From NCBI RefSeq assembly GCF_016598485.1, contig NZ_JAEMUW010000001.1, positions 310,001 through 374,000 of the forward strand: a DNA stretch of 64,000 nucleotides, written 5' to 3'. The notes below the pieces were generated by a model. The model ran no database searches. It worked only from the letters and a program-made list of their open reading frames with translations, and had not been told where the DNA came from. Made by a program: the position numbers and the translations under genes. The stretch comes from Micromonospora coerulea. Its GTDB lineage: Bacteria; Actinomycetota; Actinomycetes; Mycobacteriales; Micromonosporaceae. Below, one piece after another: positions 16,220 to 23,302 of the stretch (its first letter is position 1; every line of letters begins with the position of its first letter).

Positions 16220-17163
16220 CCGGTGAGGCCGCCCCACCGTTGGCCCGGTCCACGCTGGACCGGGCGGCGCACCGGCGTACCGATCCGGGCTGGCTCGCCG
16301 AGGCGTGGGAGCGGGCCCGGGTGCTGGTGCTGGACTCGGCCGACGGCGGCCGCGCCCTGGTCCGCGGCGAGGGTGCCCCGCCGGAGCTGGTGCTGCTCGA
16401 CTCCGGCGCGCTGCCCGAGGTGCCCCGGTCGGTGCCGATGTTCCTCGGCGTCGAGCCGGACGGCGTGCCGGTTTTCGCGGTGGACGGTCCGCTGCCGGCC
16501 GTGCCGGGCGCCCGGGCGGTCAACCTGCGCGAGGTGGGTCACCTCCTCCTCGACCGGGACGCCGGCATCTTCACCACCGCGCTGGCGCTGCTGAACTGGC
16601 ACCTACGGCACGGCTACTCGTCGGCCACCGGCCACCCCACGGAGGTGGACGAGGCCGGCTGGTCGCGGGTCGACCCGGACGGTGACCGGGCCTGGCCGCG
16701 TACCGACCCGGCGATGATCGTGCTGGTGCACGACGGGGTGGACGGGCCGGAGGGGCGCTGCCTGCTCGGCAACAACGCCACCTGGCCGAGCACCCCGGGC
16801 CAGCGGCGGTTCTCCTGCCTCGCCGGCTACGTCGAGCCGGGGGAGTCGGCCGAGGCCGCCGTGCTGCGCGAGGTCCGCGAGGAGGTCGGCGTCGGGGTCG
16901 AGGAGATCGCGTACGCGGGGAGCCAGTCCTGGCCGTTCCCCGGCTCGCTGATGCTCGGCTTCCTGGCCCGCGCCGACGCCGACGACCCCGTCCGGGTCGA
17001 CCCGGCGGAGATCGCCCACGCCCGCTGGTTCACCCGGCGTGAGATCGGCGCCGCACTGGCCGGGCGTCAGGTCGACGCGGGCGAGGGCACCCGGCTGGTG
17101 CTCCCGCCGCCCTCGTCGATCGCGCTCTTCCTGATCCACCGCTGGCTCGACGGCCACTGCTGA
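16216..17163 (+). CDS. nudC: NUDIX hydrolase, NudC-type NAD(H) pyrophosphatase without zinc ribbon
   Basis: 315-residue NADH pyrophosphatase and RNA NAD-decapping type enzyme. The Nudix box runs GYVEPGESAEAA...REVREEVGV (205-227), followed by SQSWPFPGSLMLGF, the NudC hallmark (SQPWPFPxS). WPRTDPAMI marks the start of the catalytic domain. The four-cysteine zinc ribbon that normally precedes it is missing: the expected FCxxCG is YSSATG here and no second Cys pair exists. Mycobacterial NudC also sits in this chromosomal region. The start is GTG 16216, overlapping the M16 stop. The reaction is NAD(H) to NMN(H) plus AMP. Loss of the ribbon may alter dimerisation or RNA recognition (inference). 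Confidence 0.87.
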   Translation: MTGEAAPPLARSTLDRAAHRRTDPGWLAEAWERARVLVLDSADGGRALVRGEGAPPELVLLDSGALPEVPRSVPMFLGVEPDGVPVFAVDGPLPAVPGARAVNLREVGHLLLDRDAGIFTTALALLNWHLRHGYSSATGHPTEVDEAGWSRVDPDGDRAWPRTDPAMIVLVHDGVDGPEGRCLLGNNATWPSTPGQRRFSCLAGYVEPGESAEAAVLREVREEVGVGVEEIAYAGSQSWPFPGSLMLGFLARADADDPVRVDPAEIAHARWFTRREIGAALAGRQVDAGEGTRLVLPPPSSIALFLIHRWLDGHC

Positions 17164-17241
17164 CCGTCCGCCCGCAAGCCCCGCGGCGGCGCGGGGTCAG
17201 CGGCCCACGAAGGGCGGCGAGCGGGGTGGACTGGACGTGCG

Positions 17242-17282
17242 CCCGGCCCGGACCGTCGTTGCCGCGACGGTCACGGGCCGGG
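17242..17282. terminator. Bidirectional GC hairpin between nudC and convergent small gene
   Basis: CCCGGCCCG+GACCGTCG (17242-17258) pairs with CGACGGTC, a bulged A, and CGGGCCGGG (17265-17282): 17 bp with one bulge and a 6-nt loop, located between two convergent genes. Confidence 0.65.
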
Positions 17283-17361
17283 AACACGGGCCGTCGTGGT
17301 CGGCTGGGGCAAGGAACGCGGCGGGGGAGCCGGTCCGACCACGACGGACGTCCGGGACGGA

Positions 17362-17631
17362 TCAGGTGCGGCCCCATCGGTACGCGTGCCCGGGGTCTGG
17401 CTCGGAGATGGGCAGTACCTTGACCCGTTGCCGGCCGGAGCGGACCGCGCCGACCGTGGCGAGGGCCCGGGCCAGCAGCAGCGCGGCGTCCCGGTCCTCG
17501 GCGTGTACGACCTGGCGGCGGGGTTCCGGCGTGGTCGTCTCGTCCCGCAGCCGGCCACCGTCGGCCCAGGCGGCCGCGATGTCGATGTCGGCGGCGGTGC
17601 GGATGTCGGTGCGAACGATAAGGAACCGCAT
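17362..17631 (-). CDS. Small conserved-looking hypothetical protein
   Basis: 89 residues from ATG 17631 (MRFLIVRTDIRTAADID), with GGGGGA about 5 nt upstream. It is a soluble, mixed alpha/beta-looking sequence with no cysteine, signal or membrane segment, ending in a basic stretch (SGRQRVKVLPISEPDPGHAYRWG). No family is recognised. It stands between the nudC terminator and the DUF397 gene on the same strand. The coherent start and ribosome site, and a non-repetitive composition, favour a real gene; the longer in-frame start at 17682 lacks a ribosome site. Confidence 0.55.
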   Translation of the reverse strand: MRFLIVRTDIRTAADIDIAAAWADGGRLRDETTTPEPRRQVVHAEDRDAALLLARALATVGAVRSGRQRVKVLPISEPDPGHAYRWGRT

Positions 17632-17806
17632 GGGTGTCCCCCGGACGGATCGCGACGGACGAGTACGCGCTGGAACTTTCACGTCACTCTCTCGTCATGT
17701 TACGCCCGGCGGTCGTCCCAGCAAGTGAAACCCGACGATCCGCGGAGCGCGTAGACCGATCGGGGAACCCCTGCTCAGGACGGTTGTCGGGGGTGGACAC
17801 GCGAGA

Positions 17807-17834
17807 GGGGCCGCCGGCCTCAGCCGACGGCCCC
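17807..17834 (-). terminator. Terminator hairpin after the DUF397 gene
   Basis: GGGGCCG-c-CGGC / GCCG-a-CGGCCCC with loop CTCA: 11 bp with one mismatch, 16 nt beyond the DUF397 stop on the minus strand. Confidence 0.5.
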
Positions 17835-17849
17835 CGGGTCCTCGCCGGA

Positions 17850-18089
17850 TCAGTTCAGATCGAACTGCCCGTTTTTCGCGCCGGCGATGAAGCCCAGCCA
17901 GCCGGCCCGGTTGAACAGCAGCACCGGGCCACCCCGGTCCTTGCTGTCGCGCAGCGCGACGGCGGCGGGCCCGGTCCGCAGCGGGGCGACCTCGACGCAG
18001 TTGGAGGTCTGGCTGCGGCTGCTGGTGCGCCACGGCGCGCCGGCGAGCTGCTGGGCGAGCCCGGCGGGGCTGTTGCGGATCTCGTTCAT
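17850..18089 (-). CDS. DUF397 domain protein (small partner of XRE/DUF5753 regulator)
   Basis: 79-residue DUF397 protein: WRTSSRSQTSNCVEVA, then VALRDSKDRGGPVLLFNRAGWLGFI, the full family pattern (W..S..S...NCVEVA...V.VRDSK...P.L.F....W..F). Genes of this family sit next to XRE regulators in actinobacteria, as here, where the DUF5753 regulator lies 79 nt upstream on the same strand. Characterised pairs (BldB/WhiJ-like, Scr1/Scr2) suggest the small protein modulates DNA binding by the larger one. The start ATG 18089 is well placed with GGAGCAGGA just upstream. Confidence 0.9.
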   Translation of the reverse strand: MNEIRNSPAGLAQQLAGAPWRTSSRSQTSNCVEVAPLRTGPAAVALRDSKDRGGPVLLFNRAGWLGFIAGAKNGQFDLN

Positions 18090-18168
18090 GGTCCTGCTCC
18101 TGCTCTGGAGTGCTCCGATGGGGGCGAGTGGCGCCGCAGGCCGGACGGGCCCGGCCCCTCGTGGGGTG

Positions 18169-19152
18169 TCACCGGTCCGTCGTCAGGCGCCCCGTGCCCC
18201 GGCGGCGCTGGACCGGCGCCGTTGCCGGGCTGGACGCCACTGTGGACTCGGGAGCCGTTTCGGTCAGCCGTCCCGTCGCCTCGATGAGCCAGGAGAGGGT
18301 GTCCGATGCGGAGAGCGCCGCCGAGCATAGCCACTCGAACGCCACTTTATAGCGATTTAGGGCGTTTGGCTCGGTTGACATGACGTCGGTGAAGCCACCT
18401 TCTATGGCGAGCGTCTCCGGGTCGAGCGGATCGGCGAACCGGTAGACCGAGAAGGCGGTCGGCGGCAGGTACCAGTCGGCGATCCGGGTGTCCCGCAGCA
18501 GCAGGTGCAGCGTCACGTTCGGCAGCATGGCCAGCTCGCAGAGGTGGACGATCTGCTCGTGCAGCACCTCGGGCGGGCCGGCCCGCCGGCCGAGGGCGGC
18601 GTCCTCCAGGACGGCGGTGTAGCGCGGCGCGTCGGGGGAGCGGGTCAGCAGCGACTGCCGGGACTGTCGGGCGCGTACCTCGGTCTCCGGGTCGTCGCCG
18701 GTCTCCGGGTCGCCGGCCTCCTCGGCGACCTGGGCCGCGGAGATGATCCGGTGCCGGGCGTAGCCCGGGGTCTGCAACAGCCCGGGCACCATCACCGGGT
18801 TGTACTCGAAGATCTCCGCGCAGCCCGCCTCCAGCTCGGCGAAGCCGCGCTGCTGCTGGGTCATCACCGGGAAGTTGCGCAGCCAACCACGCATGTCGCC
18901 GGCCTCCAGCGTGATTCCCAGCAACTCCTCGTGCAGCTCGTCGTCGGCCTCGTAGAGGACGAGCAGGTCCCGGACGTCGTCCGGGTCCGGTCGGCTGCGG
19001 CCGTTCTCCAGGCGGGACAACTTGGACGCGGAGGCCCAGCCGATCCGCTCGATGACCTGGTCCCCGGTGAGACCAGCCGCCTCGCGCAACCGGCGCAGCT
19101 CGGTGCCGAGCCTGCGCCGGCGCAGGATCGGGCTCGGTACGGCAGGAGGCAC
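18169..19152 (-). CDS. XRE helix-turn-helix regulator with DUF5753 domain
   Basis: 327 residues. The N-terminal HTH_31 domain is LGTELRRLREAAGLTGDQV...ASKLSRLENGRSRPDPDDV (about 13-60). The rest is a DUF5753 sensor-like domain containing ELEAGCAEIFEYNPVMVPGLLQTPGYARHRI, a stretch conserved in this class, and a C-terminal region ending near the HTH partner gene. Such regulators number in the dozens in streptomycetes and Micromonospora and influence development or antibiotic production. GTG 19152 follows a GGAG-like ribosome site. Ligand and targets are unknown. Confidence 0.9.
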   Translation of the reverse strand: MPPAVPSPILRRRRLGTELRRLREAAGLTGDQVIERIGWASASKLSRLENGRSRPDPDDVRDLLVLYEADDELHEELLGITLEAGDMRGWLRNFPVMTQQQRGFAELEAGCAEIFEYNPVMVPGLLQTPGYARHRIISAAQVAEEAGDPETGDDPETEVRARQSRQSLLTRSPDAPRYTAVLEDAALGRRAGPPEVLHEQIVHLCELAMLPNVTLHLLLRDTRIADWYLPPTAFSVYRFADPLDPETLAIEGGFTDVMSTEPNALNRYKVAFEWLCSAALSASDTLSWLIEATGRLTETAPESTVASSPATAPVQRRRGTGRLTTDR

Positions 19153-19543
19153 GATGTCCTCTTCTCCGTCGACCGCCGCAGGAGGCGACGGTAACTGTAT
19201 GAAATTCGCCCCCCACGGTCAGTATGGACGGCGTGAACGGTGCCGGAGGTTCCGGCGAGGGCGTGTCTCGCGACAAAAAGAGCACCGTGGAGAGGTGCCG
19301 GCCGCCCGACGACGGCGTCCCGGCGGCACCGCCCCGACGCGCCCGCCCGGGCGCCGCCCGGCCGGAGGGAACCCCATGCGCACCGTCCCGCGCCGCCCCG
19401 ACTTCCGCCGGCGGCTACCTCTGGCACGGCCGCCGCCTGACCCCACCCCCCGGCCCCACCCGGGCCAGCGCACGCCCACCCGCACCCCCGCGTGCCGCCC
19501 GCATCCCGTCCCCCCGCCTCCCGACAGACCCCGCTCTCAGGAG
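19153..19543. other. Intergenic stretch, no supported gene
   Basis: About 390 bp between the start of the XRE gene (minus) and the terminator of mrx1. The first ~60 bp hold AT-richer sequence (TGTATGAAATTC) likely to be the XRE promoter. The rest is Pro/Arg-coding low-complexity GC DNA; an ATG at 19376 with GGAGGG upstream opens a frame of pure Pro/Arg/Thr composition that runs through the downstream terminator, so I do not call it. Confidence 0.6.
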
Positions 19544-19588
19544 ACGAAAAGAGCGGCCGGCCCCCGGAGGGGCGGCCGCTCTTTTCGT
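19544..19588. terminator. Bidirectional Rho-independent terminator
   Basis: Perfect 16-bp stem ACGAAAAGAGCGGCCG (19544-19559) / CGGCCGCTCTTTTCGT (19573-19588). A/T tracts on each side of the GC core make it work in both directions. It follows mrx1 on the minus strand. Confidence 0.9.
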
Positions 19589-19611
19589 GAGGGGGTGCTG
19601 GGGTGCTGGGG

Positions 19612-19854
19612 TCAGACGTTCAGGCCGGCGAGGTGCTGCTTGACCTGGATGATCGAGGGGTTGGTGAGGGCGCTGCCATCGGCGAAGCGCAGGGTCGGGA
19701 CGGTCTGGTTGCCGCCGTTGACCTTCATCACGAACTCCGCGGCCGTCGGGTCCTGCTCGATGTCGACCACCTCGTACCCGATGCCCTCCCGGTCGAGCTG
19801 CGACTTCAGCCGGTGGCAGTAGCCGCACCACGAGGTCGAATACATCGTCAGCAT
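19612..19854 (-). CDS. mrx1: Mycoredoxin 1 (mycothiol-dependent glutaredoxin-like)
   Basis: 80-residue thioredoxin-fold protein. The active site CGYC is at residues 10-13 (STSWCGYCHRLK), with NGGNQTVPTLRFADG providing the cis-Pro loop. Mycoredoxin reduces protein-mycothiol mixed disulfides in actinobacteria. ATG 19854 is placed 8 nt after GGAGG, and an apparent TTG-initiated extension of five codons contains the ribosome site itself and is rejected. It is divergent from uvrD2, exactly as Rv3198A is next to uvrD2 in M. tuberculosis. A GGAAT-N19-GTT sigma-R-type promoter lies upstream (19914-19940). Confidence 0.93.
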   Translation of the reverse strand: MLTMYSTSWCGYCHRLKSQLDREGIGYEVVDIEQDPTAAEFVMKVNGGNQTVPTLRFADGSALTNPSIIQVKQHLAGLNV

Positions 19855-19913
19855 GGTCAGGTCCTCCAAGGGATGGCTCGGGCCCGGTCAGATCAGGCCA
19901 GGCTAATCGCTGC

Positions 19914-19940
19914 AACATCGCCGACGGCTGGAATGATTCC
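19914..19940 (-). promoter_or_regulatory. Sigma-R/sigma-H type promoter for mrx1 (GGAAT-N19-GTT)
   Basis: On the minus strand GGAAT (19940-19936) and GTT (19916-19914) are 19 nt apart, matching the thiol-stress sigma-factor consensus GGAAT-N18/19-GTT, about 60 nt before the mrx1 start. sigR itself is in this window at 53 kb and has the same motif. Confidence 0.65.
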
Positions 19941-19945
19941 TGGCT

Positions 19946-22105
19946 GTGGTGGTTCACTCAGCGGCGGAGCGGGTGCTGGCCGGCCTCGACCCGGAGCAGC
20001 GGTCCGCGGTGACCGCCCCGGCCGGGCCGGTCTGCATCCTGGCCGGTGCCGGCACGGGCAAAACCCGCGCGGTGACCTCCCGGATCGCCCACCGCGCGCT
20101 CACCGGGGAGATCTCGGCCCGGCACGTGCTGGCGGTCACCTTCACCGCCCGGGCCGCCGCCGAGATGCGGGCCCGGCTCACCGCGCTCGGCGTGGCCGGC
20201 GTGCAGGCGCGCACCTTCCACGCCGCGGCGCTGCGCCAGGTGCGTTACTTCGCCCCCCGCCTGCTGGCCGGGCGGGCCATGCCGGAGCTGCTGGACAGCA
20301 AGGTGCGGGTGGTCACCCTGGCCGCCGCCAAGGTGGGCCTGCGCACCGACCGGGCCGCCGCCCGGGACCTCGCCGGCGAGATCGAGTGGGCCAAGTCGTC
20401 CCTGATCGAGCCGGGGGAGTACGTGGTCGCCGCGGCCAAGGCGCTGCGGGACACCCCGCACGAGCCGGCCAAGGTGGCCGAGGTCTTCGCCGCGTACGAG
20501 AGGCTCAAGCGCGGCAACGGCGTGATCGACTTCGAGGACATGCTGCGCGCCGCGGTGTGGGGGATCGAGGAGCATCCGGACGTCGCCGAGCAGGTACGCG
20601 GCCAGTACCGGCACTTCGTCGTCGACGAGTACCAGGACGTCAACCCGCTCCAGCAGCGGCTGCTGGCGGCCTGGCTCGGCGGCCGGGACGACCTCACCGT
20701 GGTCGGCGACGCCAGCCAGACCATCTACTCGTTCACCGGGGCCACCTCGTCGTACCTGGTCGACTTCCCGCGCCAGCACCGGGGCGCGACCGTGGTCCGG
20801 CTGGTCCGCGACTACCGCTCCACCCCGCAGGTGGTCGGCCTGGCCAACGCGGTGATCTCGCAGGCCCGGGGGGCCGAGGCCCGGCTCCGGCTGGAACTGG
20901 TCGGGCAGCGTCCGCCCGGCCCCGAGCCGGAGCTGCGGATCTTCACCGACGAGCCGGCCGAGGCGTCGGCGGTCGCGGCCCGCTGCCGGGCGCTGGTCGA
21001 CGGCGGTACCCCGGCCCGGGAGATCGCCGTGCTGTTCCGCACCAACGCCCAGTCGGAGGCGTACGAGAAGGCGCTCACCGAGGCCGAGGTGCCGTACGTG
21101 GTGCAGGGCGCCGAGCGCTTCTTCGAGCGGACCGAGGTACGTCAGGCGATGGTCGCGCTGCGCGCCGCCACCCGCTCGATCCCGGGGGAGACCCCGCTGC
21201 CGGTCGCCGTGACGGAGGGTCTCGCCGCGGTCGGCTGGGCGCCGGACGCGGCACCGGCCGGCGGCGCCGCCCGGGAACGCTGGGAGGCGCTCGCCGCCCT
21301 GGTCCAACTCGCCGAGGAGTACGCCGCGACGCCGGAGGTGCTGCCGGTCGGCGAGGCCGCCGCGGTGGAGCGGCCGGTGACGTTGAGCGACTTCAACGAC
21401 GAACTGGCCCGCCGGGCCGCCCAGCAGCACGTGCCCACCGTCGACGGGGTAACCCTGGCCTCGCTGCACTCCGCCAAGGGCCTGGAGTGGGACGCGGTCT
21501 TCCTGGTCGGCCTCGCCGAGGGCACCCTGCCCACCACGTACGCGAAGACCCCCGAGCAGGTCGAGGAGGAGCGGCGGCTGCTCTACGTCGGGATCACCCG
21601 GGCCCGGGAGTGGCTCTGGCTGTCGTACGCCACGGCACGCTCGCCCGGCGGCCGGGCCCGGCGGCCGTCCCGCTTCCTGCCGCAGCTCGACCGCTCGGGT
21701 GGCGCCGAGCGGGCCGGCACCGGCGCGGCCCGGCGGACCGAGCGGCGGCGGACCCAGGTCGTCTCCTGCCGGATCTGCGGCGCGACCCTGCTCGCCGGGG
21801 CGGACCGCAAGCTGGGCCGCTGCCCGACCTGCCCGTCGGACATCGACGAGGAGCTCTACCAGCGGCTGCACGAGTGGCGGCGGCGGGTGGCCGGCGCGCA
21901 GAAGGTCCCGGCGTACGTGGTCTTCACCGACGCCACGCTGACCGCGCTGGCCGAGCGGCAGCCGGGCCGGGTCGAGGAGCTGATCGCGATCGCCGGCATC
22001 GGTCCCCGCAAGCTGGGCCTTTACGGCGAGACCGTGCTCGCCCTCGTAGGGGGCGCGGCGGTCGACGATGTCTGCCCGGAGAAAACTTTCAAAATCGAGT
22101 CGTAA
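19946..22105 (+). CDS. uvrD2: ATP-dependent DNA helicase UvrD2
   Basis: 719-residue superfamily 1A helicase. Motifs: LAGAGTGKTRAV (Walker A), FVVDEYQDVNPLQQ (II), GDASQTIYSFTGA (III), VRDYRSTPQVV (IV), LHSAKGLEWDAV (V) and EERRLLYVGITRARE (VI). After the motor come CRICG and RCPTC (about 608-629), the tetracysteine of UvrD2, and an HRDC domain (about 640-710; IAGIGPRKLGLYGE). This architecture separates UvrD2 from PcrA/UvrD1. In mycobacteria UvrD2 is essential and its zinc module is needed for activity. GTG 19946 is the first start after the mrx1 divergent promoter. The stop TAA overlaps the AT-rich element of the whiB7 promoter. Confidence 0.93.
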   Translation: MVVHSAAERVLAGLDPEQRSAVTAPAGPVCILAGAGTGKTRAVTSRIAHRALTGEISARHVLAVTFTARAAAEMRARLTALGVAGVQARTFHAAALRQVRYFAPRLLAGRAMPELLDSKVRVVTLAAAKVGLRTDRAAARDLAGEIEWAKSSLIEPGEYVVAAAKALRDTPHEPAKVAEVFAAYERLKRGNGVIDFEDMLRAAVWGIEEHPDVAEQVRGQYRHFVVDEYQDVNPLQQRLLAAWLGGRDDLTVVGDASQTIYSFTGATSSYLVDFPRQHRGATVVRLVRDYRSTPQVVGLANAVISQARGAEARLRLELVGQRPPGPEPELRIFTDEPAEASAVAARCRALVDGGTPAREIAVLFRTNAQSEAYEKALTEAEVPYVVQGAERFFERTEVRQAMVALRAATRSIPGETPLPVAVTEGLAAVGWAPDAAPAGGAARERWEALAALVQLAEEYAATPEVLPVGEAAAVERPVTLSDFNDELARRAAQQHVPTVDGVTLASLHSAKGLEWDAVFLVGLAEGTLPTTYAKTPEQVEEERRLLYVGITRAREWLWLSYATARSPGGRARRPSRFLPQLDRSGGAERAGTGAARRTERRRTQVVSCRICGATLLAGADRKLGRCPTCPSDIDEELYQRLHEWRRRVAGAQKVPAYVVFTDATLTALAERQPGRVEELIAIAGIGPRKLGLYGETVLALVGGAAVDDVCPEKTFKIES

Positions 22106-22141
22106 ATTCGTTTGCCCTCGCCCCGGGGCGAGGAATAGCCT
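22104..22141 (+). promoter_or_regulatory. WhiB7-type autoregulated promoter of whiB7
   Basis: -35 TTGCCC (22112-22117), 18-nt spacer, -10 TAGCCT (22136-22141). An AT-rich AAATT sits immediately upstream of the -35, which is the recognition feature of WhiB7-dependent promoters bound by the protein's AT-hook. The promoter overlaps the uvrD2 stop codon. Confidence 0.65.
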
Positions 22142-22230
22142 CAGGACACACCTCGCGAGCGGCGCTATTTCGGCTGCTCACGGGGGTTGGGTCCATGGTC
22201 GGTACGAGGAACGTGAGGGAGGTGGCACCC

Positions 22231-22491
22231 GTGGAGATCTTCACCTATGAGCGTCTGGCGGCGATGCCAGCTGCCTGCGCTCCGCACTCGGCCGTCCGGG
22301 TGGCCCTTGGCGCTGCGCGACCGTCGGTTCCGCAGGTGCACCAGGTCCAGGTTCAGGCCGAGCTGACCCTGACCGTCGCGCCCACCGGAATCCGGATCCA
22401 GGGGACCAGTGGCTTCACGGGCAAGGGCATCGATGGCGCCAAGAAGCGCATGGATGTCCGCGGCGTTCCACCTCGAGGTAGACCGGTCTGA
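22231..22491 (+). CDS. Leader ORF (uORF) in the whiB7 5' region
   Basis: 86-codon frame beginning GTG 22231 (VEIFTYERLAAMPA), with GGGAGG at 22217-22222 and good spacing, ending at TGA 22489-22491. It lies wholly inside the whiB7 leader, downstream of the promoter at 22104-22141. Its stop codon falls in the arm of a small hairpin (22485-22500), and the terminator follows 23 nt later. Known whiB7/wblC leaders contain translated upstream ORFs whose slowed translation by ribosome-targeting drugs lets transcription read through a terminator. This ORF has the position expected for that role. It is long for a leader peptide, so it may instead be a small protein in its own right; the sequence matches no family I know. 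Confidence 0.55.
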   Translation: MEIFTYERLAAMPAACAPHSAVRVALGAARPSVPQVHQVQVQAELTLTVAPTGIRIQGTSGFTGKGIDGAKKRMDVRGVPPRGRPV

Positions 22492-22558
22492 TCACAGACC
22501 ACCGGCTCACCTCGAGGCCGCGGAACCCGTACACCGGGATCCGCGGCCTCAGTTTTTT
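22457..22558 (+). promoter_or_regulatory. Attenuator in whiB7 leader: terminator plus competing upstream arm
   Basis: The terminator stem is GAGGCCGCGGA (22514-22524) / TCCGCGGCCTC (22540-22550), followed by AG and six T (22553-22558). An upstream segment TCCGCGGC (22457-22464), inside the leader ORF, is complementary to GCCGCGGA of the terminator's 5' arm and could form an antiterminator. A small hairpin GGTCTG-ATCA-CAGACC (22485-22500) lies between them and holds the leader-ORF stop. Confidence 0.7.
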
Positions 22559-22621
22559 GCCCCGCCGAAGTACGTCGGAATTGCGATCCACGAGATCGAA
22601 GTGAGAGAGAGGTGACCGGGC

Positions 22622-22987
22622 ATGAGTCTGGCGTTGGCCCCACTCGACGTGAGCGTCGAGGTGGAGGCGAACCTGCCCTGCCGGAAGTTCGACCCCGACC
22701 TGTGGTTCTCCGACTCGCCTGCCGAGCTCGAGCTGGCCAAGTCGCTCTGCGGGGACTGCCCGCTGCGCGTCGAGTGCCTCGCCGGTGCGGTGGAGCGGGC
22801 CGAGCCCTGGGGCGTCTGGGGCGGCGAGATCTTCGAGCGTGGCGCGGTCGTCCCGCGTAAGCGGCCCCGTGGCCGTCCGCGCAAGGAGGACCTCGCCCGT
22901 GACGCCGCACTGCGGGTCGAGGCCGAGGCGCGACTGGCGGCCAGTGGGCTGTCCGACTCGCGGAACACGGTCCGGCTGGCAGCCTGA
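22622..22987 (+). CDS. whiB7: WhiB7/WblC antibiotic-resistance regulator
   Basis: 121-residue Wbl protein. Fe-S ligands are C20, C43, C46 and C52, followed by GVWGG (64-68) and the AT-hook RPRGRPRK (81-88), which is diagnostic of WhiB7 among WhiB proteins. It binds the primary sigma factor's region 4 and AT-rich DNA next to -35 boxes, turning on intrinsic resistance genes when translation is inhibited. ATG 22622 has GAGAGGTGA about 8 nt upstream. Position right after uvrD2 matches M. tuberculosis (uvrD2-whiB7). The ~480-nt leader with promoter, uORF and terminator (22104-22558) implies autoregulation plus attenuation. Confidence 0.93.
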   Translation: MSLALAPLDVSVEVEANLPCRKFDPDLWFSDSPAELELAKSLCGDCPLRVECLAGAVERAEPWGVWGGEIFERGAVVPRKRPRGRPRKEDLARDAALRVEAEARLAASGLSDSRNTVRLAA

Positions 22988-23048
22988 CAATGCACCCGAT
23001 CCGTACCCAGGCCGGCCGAAAGCCGGTTGTCAGCCGGTTGTCAGAGAG

Positions 23049-23240
23049 ATGAATCAGATGCTGCTGTACGTACCCACTGGAGCCGTCGAAATGCAACTAC
23101 TCCACGAAGCGTTGTCCCGGGCCCGAATGCCCCGGCCTCAGGCCGGTCGCACCACCACGAGCACTGAGGCAACCCGTTCCGCCCGTACCGTCGCGATGAG
23201 CAGCCGCAACCAGTCGGCTCGCGACCTGGGCGTTCTCTAG
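23049..23240 (+). CDS. Small hypothetical protein downstream of whiB7
   Basis: 63 codons from ATG 23049 (MNQMLLYVPTGAVEMQLL), or from ATG 23058, preceded by a GAGAG ribosome site, ending TAG 23240 just before a strong terminator. The first 25 residues look structured (amphipathic, LLYVPTGAVEMQLLHEALSRARM) and the rest is a basic Ser/Thr/Arg-rich tail. I recognise no family. It lies about 60 nt after whiB7, possibly in the same transcript. A direct repeat GCCGGTTGTCA x2 precedes it. Confidence 0.5.
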   Translation: MNQMLLYVPTGAVEMQLLHEALSRARMPRPQAGRTTTSTEATRSARTVAMSSRNQSARDLGVL

Positions 23241-23256
23241 TCCGTTCGGATACGCG

Positions 23257-23288
23257 GGGGCGGTGGCCGGAACTCCGGCCACCGCCCC
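23257..23288. terminator. Bidirectional hairpin terminator
   Basis: Perfect 14-bp stem GGGGCGGTGGCCGG (23257-23270) / CCGGCCACCGCCCC (23275-23288), loop AACT, between the convergent small ORF and ABC1 kinase gene. Confidence 0.8.
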
Positions 23289-23302
23289 GCGGCGTCTCCC
23301 GG

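Noticed and set aside
18347..19285. Alternative frame overlapping the XRE regulator
   Set aside because: The correct frame contains a full XRE helix-turn-helix and DUF5753; the alternative has none.
19022..19822. Pro/Arg-rich open frame upstream of and across the mrx1 terminator
   Set aside because: It runs through a bidirectional terminator and the antisense of mrx1, and its composition is uniform low-complexity.
22195..22230. ATG 22195 as start of the whiB7 leader ORF
   Set aside because: It lacks a ribosome site, whereas GTG 22231 has GGGAGG at ideal spacing.
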